Assembly: GCA_015486655.1 (NCBI GenBank)
Contig: WFRF01000213.1
Location: 1-11,055, forward strand
Reading direction: 5' to 3'
DNA: 11,055 nt
DNA from: Caldifarciminota bacterium
Lineage (GTDB): Bacteria > Hydrothermota > 32-111 > QNBC01
The translations under genes and the position numbers were made by a program. The notes below the pieces were generated by a model. It saw only the letters and a list, made by a program, of their open reading frames with translations, had not been told where the DNA came from and made no database searches. Shown here in pieces: positions 6,093 to 11,055 of the stretch (positions are counted from its first letter, which is position 1; each line of letters opens with the position of its first letter).

Positions 6093-6308
6093 TTATTTAC
6101 CTTCGGATAGTTTTGCTAAACCCAAATTATTCTCATTTAGAATTGTTTCAATTCTTGCAATTTCTCTTTTAACCTGTTTAATCCTTGAGGGATTAAGAAG
6201 GTTACCGGTGACTTTCTGAAATCTCAGGTTTAATAACTCTTCCTTATATTGGTGAAGTTTTAATTCAACTTCCGCTATTGTCATTTCACGATAATTTTCC
6301 CTTTTCAT
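6093..6308 (-). CDS. rpmC: 50S ribosomal protein L29
   Basis: L29 sits beside L23 at the peptide exit tunnel, near the docking site for trigger factor, SRP and the translocon. The 71-residue protein is a helical hairpin: helix 1 around 9-35 holds the typical ELKLHQYKEELLNLRFQK, and helix 2 around 40-60 holds NPSRIKQVKREIARIETIL, matching the family NxxxIRxVRRxIARIxTIL pattern. The loop VTGNLLNP is standard. A short extension LGLAKLSEGK follows the canonical end. Only 2 bases separate the rplP stop from the ATG; the AAGGTAGG SD is within rplP. The end carries tandem TAA TAG, with the TAG merged into the rpsQ SD. Confidence 0.97.
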   Translation of the reverse strand: MKRENYREMTIAEVELKLHQYKEELLNLRFQKVTGNLLNPSRIKQVKREIARIETILNENNLGLAKLSEGK

Positions 6309-6310
6309 AC

Positions 6311-6727
6311 TCAGCCTACCTTTTCTCGTCTGACAAGTTTAACCTTTATCGGAAGCTTTGAACCAGCGATTCTAAACGCTCTTTGCACTTTTTCTTCCGG
6401 TGCTCCCGCTACTTCAAACATAATCCTTCCCTTTTTAACCACAGCAACCCAGTATTCAGGAGCTCCTTTTCCTTTTCCCATACGTGTTTCAGCGGGTTTC
6501 TTGGTAAATGGTTTATCAGGGAAAATCCTAATCCACACTTTACCGTCTTTTCCTATAGCCCTGTTTATTGCGACCCTGCACGCTTCTATTTGTCTGGAAT
6601 TTATCCATGCAGTTTCCATGGCTTTCATTCCATAGTCGCCAAAGTCCACATTCAAGGCTCCCTTTGAATATCCTTTTCTTCTACCGCGCTGCTGTTTTCT
6701 GTACTTAACTCTACTTGGCATTAACAT
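6311..6727 (-). CDS. rplP: 50S ribosomal protein L16
   Basis: L16 organises the A-site region of the 50S subunit and contacts tRNA. The frame is open from a TTG at 6733, but ATG at 6727 is the better start: it gives MLMPSRVKYRKQQRGRRKG, as in homologues, and has AGGTGA six bases upstream, while the TTG would have no spacer. The product is 138 residues. Landmarks are GYGMKAMETAWI-like DYGMKAMETAWINSRQIEA (31-49), ARVAINR-like CRVAINRAIG, KVWIRIFPDKPFTKKPAETR and MGKGKGAPEYWVAVVKKGR, where the Arg before MGKGKG corresponds to the E. coli hydroxylated Arg81, then GAPEEKVQRAFRIAGSKLPI. The SD overlaps the rpsC TAG. Confidence 0.97.
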   Translation of the reverse strand: MLMPSRVKYRKQQRGRRKGYSKGALNVDFGDYGMKAMETAWINSRQIEACRVAINRAIGKDGKVWIRIFPDKPFTKKPAETRMGKGKGAPEYWVAVVKKGRIMFEVAGAPEEKVQRAFRIAGSKLPIKVKLVRREKVG

Positions 6728-6733
6728 AAGCAA

Positions 6734-6739
6734 TCACCT
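6734..6739 (-). promoter_or_regulatory. Ribosome binding site deciding the rplP start
   Basis: AGGTGA, sharing its AG with the rpsC TAG stop, lies 6 nt before ATG 6727. It touches the alternative TTG at 6733, so the TTG cannot be served by it. Confidence 0.7.
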
Positions 6740-7400
6740 ATTTTACACTTTTCTTAAAAACCTGTTCTCTGTCAACTATATCGCCTTTATAGATCCATAC
6801 TTTGATACCGATTGTTCCGCTCATGGTAAATGCCGTGAATGTGGCGTAATCGATGTCAGCTTTTAATGTATGCAATGGCACTCTGCCTTCCCTGTACCAC
6901 TCCGTTCTGGCTATTTCGGCACCACCGATTCTTCCGGCACACATAACCTTGATTCCCTGGGCTCCCATTTTTAAAGCGCCTTGAATAGCTCTTTTCATAG
7001 CTCTTCTGTAGGAAACCCTGGACTCCAACTGTCTTGCAATATTTTTTGCTACAAGTACAGCATCCGTTTCAGGATATTTAATCTCTTCAATTGTTATGTG
7101 CAGATCGGTATCTTTCAGGATCGATCGTAATTCTTCTCTGAGTTTGTCAACCTCGGAACCTTTCTTTCCAATTACGACACCCGGCCTGCTCGTCCTTAGT
7201 ATGATATTAATTTTGTTTTTTGTTCTTTCTATTTCTATCGTTGAAATAGAGGCATCTTTTAACCTCTTTTCAAGATACTTTCTGAGCATTATGTCTTCGC
7301 TCAGATATTTATCATATTGGTTTCTTTTCGTAAACCAACGTGAGTACCAGTTTTTTGTTATTCCAACTCTAAATCCAATCGGATTAGTCTTTTGTCCCAA
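6738..7400 (-). CDS. rpsC: 30S ribosomal protein S3
   Basis: S3 forms the mRNA entry tunnel in the 30S head with S4 and S5. At 220 residues it is somewhat shorter than E. coli S3 (233), with a short tail. Domains are an N-terminal MGQKTNPIGFRVG (1-13), a type II KH domain with the GxxG loop GKKG (78-81) inside RPGVVIGKKGSEVDKLR, and a C-terminal domain with GAQGIKVMCAGRIGGAEIAR (146-165), TEWYREGRVPLHTLKADIDY and GIKVWIYKGD. The stretch after DIDY reads ATFTAFTMSG where most bacteria have a GxAEAxTTYG-like sequence. The start is TTG, with a perfect AAGGAGGT six bases upstream; homology starts exactly there and no ATG fits. Confidence 0.98.
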   Translation of the reverse strand: MGQKTNPIGFRVGITKNWYSRWFTKRNQYDKYLSEDIMLRKYLEKRLKDASISTIEIERTKNKINIILRTSRPGVVIGKKGSEVDKLREELRSILKDTDLHITIEEIKYPETDAVLVAKNIARQLESRVSYRRAMKRAIQGALKMGAQGIKVMCAGRIGGAEIARTEWYREGRVPLHTLKADIDYATFTAFTMSGTIGIKVWIYKGDIVDREQVFKKSVK

Positions 7401-7406
7401 AAGATA

Positions 7407-7414
7407 ACCTCCTT
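7407..7414 (-). promoter_or_regulatory. Ribosome binding site for TTG-started rpsC
   Basis: AAGGAGGT begins immediately after the rplV TAG and ends 6 nt before the TTG. It is the longest anti-SD match in the window and could compensate for the weaker initiation codon. Confidence 0.88.
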
Positions 7415-7771
7415 CTATATTTCTTCAACCGTGACTTTTATATGCCCCAATCTTCTTCTTATAATTGATGCTCTGCCCTGAGCTCCGGGACGCAATCTCT
7501 TTAACATGGGACCTTGTTCCACAATCAGCTCTTTTACAACAACATTTTTAGGATCCGCCTGATGCCCGTCTCCCTCATTTGTTAAATTACTAACGGCGGA
7601 TTCTATTGTTTTTCTTATTGGTTCAGAGCCACTATTATTCATAAATTTCAGTGTGTTAATCGCCGTAAAAGCATCTAACCCTCTAACCATTGCGGCAATT
7701 CTTTTGCCTTTTTTGGCAGAGATTTTAACATTTTTGCTTACAGCTTTGGCAACTCTTTTATCATCACTCAT
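7415..7771 (-). CDS. rplV: 50S ribosomal protein L22
   Basis: L22 lines the nascent peptide tunnel with a long beta hairpin that forms the constriction with L4. The 118 residues are within the family range. Features are the N-terminal helix AVSKNVKISAKKGKRIAAMV (10-29), similar to the family RxSPxKxRxVADLIRG, then IRKTIESAVSNLTNE (52-66), and the hairpin end RLRPGAQGRASIIRRRLGHI, corresponding to the family's PRAxGRAxxIxKRxSHI. Here Gly replaces the usual Arg after Pro, and Gly replaces Ser before His-Ile. The ATG follows AGAGGTATTAGCT, in which the rpsS TAG supplies the first AG. The TAG stop is followed at once by the strong rpsC SD. Confidence 0.97.
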   Translation of the reverse strand: MSDDKRVAKAVSKNVKISAKKGKRIAAMVRGLDAFTAINTLKFMNNSGSEPIRKTIESAVSNLTNEGDGHQADPKNVVVKELIVEQGPMLKRLRPGAQGRASIIRRRLGHIKVTVEEI

Positions 7772-7782
7772 AGCTAATACCT

Positions 7783-8067
7783 CTATTTAACCTTGGCCGT
7801 TTTTTCTTTAGATCCGGCATGGTGTCTGAATGTTCTGGTAGGCGAAAATTCACCGAGCTTATGACCCACCATATTTTCCGTTATAAAAACGGGTATGAAT
7901 TTATTGCCGTTATGAACGGCAATCGTGTGTCCTACCATTTCAGGGACAACCATTGATCTTCTGGACCAGGTTTTTATGACTACCTTTTTATTCTGTTCGT
8001 TCAGCTTATCTATCTTTTTCATCAACTTAGGGTCAACATAGGGCCCTTTCTTTAATGACCTAGCCAA
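7783..8067 (-). CDS. rpsS: 30S ribosomal protein S19
   Basis: S19 is a 30S head protein that contacts the A-site finger and the P-site tRNA side with S13. The 94 residues match the usual 91-95. It begins MARSLKKGPYVD (1-12), an essentially invariant N terminus that fixes the start. It continues KTWSRRSMVVPEMVGHTIAV (33-52) and HNGNKFIPVFITENMVGHKL, ending GEFSPTRTFRHHAGSKEKTA, all canonical. The initiation codon is TTG; the SD AGGAGGT spans the two last Arg codons and stop of rplB. Only 3 bases separate the genes, so translation is probably coupled to L2. Confidence 0.98.
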   Translation of the reverse strand: MARSLKKGPYVDPKLMKKIDKLNEQNKKVVIKTWSRRSMVVPEMVGHTIAVHNGNKFIPVFITENMVGHKLGEFSPTRTFRHHAGSKEKTAKVK

Positions 8068-8070
8068 TTT

Positions 8071-8904
8071 CTACCTCCTGCTCTTCCTGCGAGAAATGAT
8101 ATACTTATCAGAAGATTTTTTCTTCTTTCTCGTTTTATATCCCTTTGCCGGTATTCCGTTAGGTGAACAAGGATGTCTTCCGCCTGATGATTTTCCTTCT
8201 CCGCCACCCATGGGGTGATCTACCGGATTCATAGCAACACCTCTGACTCTCGGTCTTCTACCCATCCACCTGCTTCTTCCGGCTTTTCCGAGAGATATGT
8301 TTGCATAATCACTGTTGGACACTTTACCGATGGTAGCCACACAATCCAACCTAACCAAACGCACTTCGCCTGACGGTAATTTAATGTGAGCATACCCATT
8401 TTCTTTTGCAAGAATTTGAGCTGACAAACCTGCCGATCTAACCAGTTGACCGCCTTTTCCCGGGACCAATTCAATATTATGAACCTCTTTTCCTGCCGGA
8501 ATTTCACTCAACGGCAGAGCATTACCAACTTTAATGGGTGCATCTTTCCCGCTCATAATTCTATCACCCACCATAAGTCCTTCGGGGGCAATGATATACC
8601 TTTTTTCACCGTCCACATAATTTATGAGAGCAATGTTTGCATTTCTATTGGGATCGTATTCCAATGAAGCTACCTTCCCCTCGATTCCAAATTTATTCCT
8701 CTTGAAATCGATTATACGGATAAATCTTTTTGCTCCGCCGCCTCTATGCTTTGCGGTGACTCTTCCCATATTATTTCTTCCACCAGATCTTTTCTTGGGA
8801 ATAATGAGAGATTTTTCAGGTCTCTTTTTAGTCAGATTACTGTAATCAAGACTTGTAAAAAATCTTCTGCCTGGTGTCGTGGGTTTATAAGTCTTAATAG
8901 CCAT
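8071..8904 (-). CDS. rplB: 50S ribosomal protein L2
   Basis: L2 is one of the most conserved ribosomal proteins; it lies near the peptidyl transferase centre and is needed for subunit association. The 277 residues match the family. It has the N-terminal YKPTTPGRR (6-14), GRNNMGRVTAKHRGGGAKR (42-60), an OB-fold part with the LEYDPNRNANIAL motif (81-93), an SH3-like part with PGKGGQLVRSAGLSAQ (148-163), and the catalytic-side tail GRRPRVRGVAMNPVDHP (215-231). His230, equivalent to E. coli His229, is present. The next position is Met232 where His is nearly universal, and Asn249 replaces the usual Trp in the later SPWG. The C terminus is strongly basic. ATG is preceded by AAGGAGTAGAAA; the last codons form the rpsS SD. 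Confidence 0.98.
   Translation of the reverse strand: MAIKTYKPTTPGRRFFTSLDYSNLTKKRPEKSLIIPKKRSGGRNNMGRVTAKHRGGGAKRFIRIIDFKRNKFGIEGKVASLEYDPNRNANIALINYVDGEKRYIIAPEGLMVGDRIMSGKDAPIKVGNALPLSEIPAGKEVHNIELVPGKGGQLVRSAGLSAQILAKENGYAHIKLPSGEVRLVRLDCVATIGKVSNSDYANISLGKAGRSRWMGRRPRVRGVAMNPVDHPMGGGEGKSSGGRHPCSPNGIPAKGYKTRKKKKSSDKYIISRRKSRR
8073..8079 (-). promoter_or_regulatory. Ribosome binding site for TTG-started rpsS, inside the rplB end
   Basis: AGGAGGT is built from the last two AGG Arg codons of rplB and the T of its TAG stop, five bases before the TTG. Coding and SD functions share the same bases. Confidence 0.87.
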
Positions 8905-8915
8905 TTTCTACTCCT

Positions 8916-9203
8916 TTAGACTTCAAAAGCATCTATTTTTTCACCCTGCTTTATTTTGCAGCAGGCTTTCTTTATGTCCGGCCTTTTTCCTATTGAACGA
9001 CCCAACTTTTTAATCTTACCTTTATTCCACGAAACGGCAACTTCAAGGACATGAACTTTAAACAGTTCTTCCACGGCTTTCTTAATCTCTATTTTGTTGC
9101 TGTCTCTGGAAACTTCGAAATAATATCGATTTTCACTTTCCTTTTTTAAAAGACTCTTCTCTGTGAGGATAGGTCTTATTATTATGTCTCTTGCGTCTTT
9201 CAC
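8916..9203 (-). CDS. rplW: 50S ribosomal protein L23
   Basis: L23 surrounds the peptide exit and is the main docking point for trigger factor and SRP. The 95 residues fit the family. It starts MKDARDIIIRPILTEKSLL (1-19), with the signature IIxRPIxTEKS, then FEVSRDSNKIEIKKAVEELF (29-48) and the C-terminal KKLGRSIGKRPDIKKACCKI, matching the family's RxGRxxGxRxDxKKAxVxL pattern. The initiation codon is GTG at 9203, overlapping the rplD TGA (GTGA, 4-base overlap). A nearby ATG is out because it is followed at once by TAA. The upstream AGGAGGT inside rplD is 9 bases away. Tandem Cys-Cys (at about 81-82) near the end is a minor oddity. Confidence 0.97.
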   Translation of the reverse strand: MKDARDIIIRPILTEKSLLKKESENRYYFEVSRDSNKIEIKKAVEELFKVHVLEVAVSWNKGKIKKLGRSIGKRPDIKKACCKIKQGEKIDAFEV

Positions 9204-9829
9204 TTTACATATACCTCCTCAAGTTTTTTCAAAGCCTTTTCAGTAAACACTACAAAGTCGCTATAATGCACATCATAAGTGTTTATATTCTGAACCGGAT
9301 TAACCTTTACACCCGGGACATTCCTTAAACTCAAAAAAAGATTTTTATTGCTGTCTTCCGTGTAAATTACAACTTTCTTTTGATCTTTAACAATTTTATT
9401 AAGAATATCCAGAGCTGTTTTTGTTTTAATTTCACCCAAACTCAAGTCATCAACGGCAACAATATTATTTTCATTTACTTTTGCGGTAAGCGAGGAAAAC
9501 AAAGCTAACCTTTTAACCTGTTTGGGTAATGTTATCGTATAATCTCTGGGTTTTGGAGGAAATGCCATTCCACCTCTTTTCCATACGGGGGAGGTATTGG
9601 AGCCCGCTCTGGCTCTTCCCGTTCCTTTTTGCCTCCAGGGTTTTTTTCCGCCGCCAGAGACTTCCGATCTCGTTTTTCCTTTGTGAGTACCTTGTCTCTG
9701 ATTGGCAAGATAGGATTTTATTGCCTCGTATATTACATGAGTATTGATTTCTGTTCCGAAAATAAAATCGGAAACATCAACCTTTCCTATCTTTTCCCCG
9801 TTTTTGTTTAATAACGCTATCTCTTTCAT
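9200..9829 (-). CDS. rplD: 50S ribosomal protein L4
   Basis: L4 reaches the peptide tunnel constriction and in enterobacteria also represses its own operon; nothing here shows such a site. The 209 residues match the family. The long tunnel loop is intact: RQGTHKGKTRSEVSGGGKKP (45-64), followed by WRQKGTGRARAGSNTSPVWK (65-84) and RGGMAFPPKPRDYTITLPK (85-103), where the family more often has GPxPRDYxxxLPKK. The globular part contains VKRLALFSSLTAKV and the C-terminal strand-helix region. The ATG is at 9829, with GAGG formed partly from the rplC TAG stop. Its end encodes the rplW SD and overlaps the rplW start. Confidence 0.98.
   Translation of the reverse strand: MKEIALLNKNGEKIGKVDVSDFIFGTEINTHVIYEAIKSYLANQRQGTHKGKTRSEVSGGGKKPWRQKGTGRARAGSNTSPVWKRGGMAFPPKPRDYTITLPKQVKRLALFSSLTAKVNENNIVAVDDLSLGEIKTKTALDILNKIVKDQKKVVIYTEDSNKNLFLSLRNVPGVKVNPVQNINTYDVHYSDFVVFTEKALKKLEEVYVK
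9213..9219 (-). promoter_or_regulatory. Ribosome binding site for GTG-started rplW, inside rplD
   Basis: AGGAGGT lies in the Glu-Glu-Val codons near the end of rplD, nine bases before the GTG. The overlap of start and stop (GTGA) suggests re-initiation by ribosomes finishing L4. Confidence 0.75.
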
Positions 9830-9837
9830 CTTATCCT

Positions 9838-10464
9838 CTACTGTTGCTTATATGAATCTTTAATGATTACATATCCGTTTCTTGCACCGGGGACAGCCCC
9901 TTTAACAAGAATAAGGTTGTTTTCTTCATCAACCTCTACTACTTTCAAATTAATTGATGAGCATACTTTTCCGCCCATTCTTCCGGCCATTTTCAAGCCT
10001 TTAATTACCCTTCCCGGAGAACTTCCCGCGCCTATGGAACCGGCCCTTCTGTGAGAAGTGTGACCGTGAGATGCGGGGCCTCCGCGAAAATTGTGACGTT
10101 TCATCAAACTTGCAAAACCTTTACCCTTAGTTACGCCTTGTATATCAACACTGTCACCGGGTTTGAATATTGTGACGGGAATGGGTTCTCCTTCTTTAAT
10201 ATCCGCATCAAAATCTCTAATCTCTCTGATTACCTTAGGGGCATTTCCGTTCTGGGCATATTTTTTCAAATGCCCTGCAATGGGATTATTAACTTTTTTT
10301 CTAATCCCGTAAGCAACCTGCATTGCAACATACCCGTCCTTTTCCTCCGTTCTTTTCTGAACGGCAAAGCAAGGGCCTGCTTTAATTACGGTCACAGGGA
10401 TAACTTTTCCGCTTTCATCGAAAATTCTTGTCATCCCGATCTTTTGTCCAACTAACCCTTTCAT
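9838..10464 (-). CDS. rplC: 50S ribosomal protein L3
   Basis: L3 nucleates 50S assembly; its long central loop approaches the peptidyl transferase centre. The 208 residues match the family. It opens MKGLVGQKIGMTRIFDESG (1-19) and carries GVTKGKGFASLMKRHNFRG (110-128), GGPASHGHTSHRRAGSIG (128-145) and PGRVIKGLKMAGRMGG (150-165), all diagnostic of the loop. Residues 168-172 read CSSIN, where the equivalent positions in most bacteria read like VTVQN, so a conserved Gln is absent. The ending LVKGAVPGARNGYVIIK is canonical. The ATG follows AGGAGATAGT. The 21-nt gap to rpsJ is the largest between genes in the window. Confidence 0.98.
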   Translation of the reverse strand: MKGLVGQKIGMTRIFDESGKVIPVTVIKAGPCFAVQKRTEEKDGYVAMQVAYGIRKKVNNPIAGHLKKYAQNGNAPKVIREIRDFDADIKEGEPIPVTIFKPGDSVDIQGVTKGKGFASLMKRHNFRGGPASHGHTSHRRAGSIGAGSSPGRVIKGLKMAGRMGGKVCSSINLKVVEVDEENNLILVKGAVPGARNGYVIIKDSYKQQ

Positions 10465-10485
10465 ACTATCTCCTGTTGTGTATCA

Positions 10486-10800
10486 TTATCCCAATTTAAT
10501 TTCGACATCCACTCCGGCAGGAAGATTCATTCTCTGTAACGAATCCGCAACCTGATTGGTTTCATCGACGATATCAATTAACCTTTTGTGGATTTTCAGC
10601 TCAAACTGCTCCCTCGATTTCTTATCTATATGGGGAGATCTGAGAACAGTGTAAACCGTTCTTTCCGTCGGTAAAGGTATGGGTCCGCTTACCTTACCGC
10701 CTACTCTTTTTACTGCCATTATTATATCTCTGGCAGATTGATCGATTATCATTGGATCATACGCTTTTAATCTAATCCTAATTTTTTGTATGCCAGCCAC
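10486..10800 (-). CDS. rpsJ: 30S ribosomal protein S10 (NusE)
   Basis: S10 is a 30S head protein and, as NusE, also links ribosomes to transcription through NusB and NusG. The start was set to GTG 10800: the frame is open eight codons further up, into the tuf stop region, but S10 homology begins at MAGIQKIRIRLKAYD and AGGAGG sits seven bases before the GTG. The product is 104 residues, the normal size. Motifs are KIRIRLKAYD (6-15), GPIPLPTERTVYTVLRSPHI, KKSREQFELKIHKRLIDI and the C-terminal LPAGVDVEIKLG. Pro16 stands where His is almost fixed (YDH). It ends in in-frame tandem TAA TGA. With only 16 bases after tuf, it appears to share the tuf transcript. Confidence 0.97.
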   Translation of the reverse strand: MAGIQKIRIRLKAYDPMIIDQSARDIIMAVKRVGGKVSGPIPLPTERTVYTVLRSPHIDKKSREQFELKIHKRLIDIVDETNQVADSLQRMNLPAGVDVEIKLG

Positions 10801-10807
10801 TAATTGT

Positions 10808-10813
10808 CCTCCT
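10808..10813 (-). promoter_or_regulatory. Ribosome binding site for GTG-started rpsJ
   Basis: AGGAGG follows the tuf TAA by three bases and precedes the GTG by seven. It decides the start over an in-frame upstream TTG that would lack an SD and would lie within tuf. Confidence 0.85.
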
Positions 10814-10816
10814 GTA

Positions 10817-11055
10817 TTACTCAATAATCTCGGTTATGATACCGGCACCGACTGTTCTTCCGCCTTCTCTGATTGCAAATCTCAAATCCTTCTCCATTGC
10901 TATCGGCGTTATCAACTCTACTTCTAACTCTACGTCGTCTCCCGGCATTACCATTTCTCTTCCTTCAGGAAGCTTTACCGATCCCGTTACATCCGTCGTT
11001 CTAAAATAAAACTGCGGTCTGTATCCATTGAAAAATGCACTGTGCCTGCCACCCT
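10817..11055 (-). CDS. tuf: Elongation factor Tu, C-terminal part (5' end outside window)
   Basis: EF-Tu is the GTPase that delivers aminoacyl-tRNA to the ribosomal A site. Only the last 78 codons are in the window, covering most of domain III. They read GGRHSAFFNGYRPQFYFRT and onward through DVTGSVKLPEGREMVMPGDD, then ELITPIAMEKDLRFAIREG and GGRTVGAGIITEIIE followed by TAA, all typical of bacterial EF-Tu. HSAFF where HTPFF or HSPFF is usual is a small variation. The GTPase domain, with its nucleotide-binding motifs, lies beyond the edge. The close spacing to rpsJ shows the common arrangement in which the str-type genes run directly into the S10 genes. Confidence 0.97.
   Translation of the reverse strand, partial: GGRHSAFFNGYRPQFYFRTTDVTGSVKLPEGREMVMPGDDVELEVELITPIAMEKDLRFAIREGGRTVGAGIITEIIE

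Noticed and set aside
10051..10455. 134-codon plus-strand open frame opposite rplC
   Set aside because: Antisense of a canonical L3 gene; no supporting signal.
10465..10485. Terminator or operator in the rpsJ-rplC gap
   Set aside because: Only 21 bases, holding a second in-frame stop (TGA) and the AGGAG SD; no hairpin or T-run fits.
10801..10824. Upstream TTG start for rpsJ giving 112 residues
   Set aside because: It lies within the tuf stop region without an SD; the GTG at 10800 matches S10 homologues and has AGGAGG at seven bases.
1..11055. A hidden novel system, mobile element, CRISPR or defence locus
   Set aside because: Every base is accounted for by conserved housekeeping genes with gaps of at most 21 nt; no repeats, integrase, toxin or foreign gene is visible.

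Overview
The window is a bacterial chromosome segment carrying one uninterrupted run of 24 translation and secretion genes, all on the minus strand. It therefore reads from high to low coordinates. In transcription order it holds tuf (3' end only), rpsJ, rplC, rplD, rplW, rplB, rpsS, rplV, rpsC, rplP, rpmC, rpsQ, rplN, rplX, rplE, rpsN, rpsH, rplF, rplR, rpsE, rpmD, rplO, secY and adk (5' part only). This is the classical tuf / S10 / spc arrangement in conserved bacterial order.

Organism. The DNA is A+T-rich by eye. S14 is the short four-cysteine zinc form, L24 ends in a zinc ribbon, and adenylate kinase has a four-cysteine lid. L2 reads HPM where most bacteria have HPH. From memory that variant also occurs in Bacteroidetes-like lineages, and the S3 C-terminal half also departs from the usual bacterial consensus, but a phylum cannot be assigned from reading alone. 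The layout is not E. coli-like, because tuf sits 16 nt upstream of rpsJ and leaves no room for an L4-type leader.

Layout. 10817-11055 is the end of EF-Tu. 6738-10800 encodes S10, L3, L4, L23, L2, S19, L22 and S3. 1897-6727 encodes L16, L29, S17, L14, L24, L5, S14, S8, L6, L18, S5, L30 and L15. 580-1896 is the SecY translocon channel. 1-579 is adenylate kinase, cut by the window edge. The largest gap between genes is 21 nt (rpsJ-rplC), several junctions have no gap or overlap, and nearly every start has a clear Shine-Dalgarno (SD) sequence. No room exists between genes for a terminator, attenuator or conventional leader, and I see no RNA gene, repeat, mobile element or CRISPR. There is no gene-free stretch anywhere near 300 bases.

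How the genes work together. The products build the large-subunit core (L2, L3, L4, L22, L23, L24, L29), the central protuberance (L5, L18), the decoding-side and head proteins of the small subunit (S3, S5, S8, S10, S14, S19), and the membrane channel that receives nascent membrane proteins from the exit tunnel. EF-Tu delivers aminoacyl-tRNA, and adenylate kinase maintains the adenylate pool.

I found no undescribed system here. What deserves a second look is at a finer scale. There are five non-AUG starts (three TTG, two GTG), each behind a strong SD. UAG stops are unusually frequent and are physically merged with the next gene's SD. Several proteins, including S5, S10, L2, S8, L3 and SecY, depart from near-invariant family motifs.
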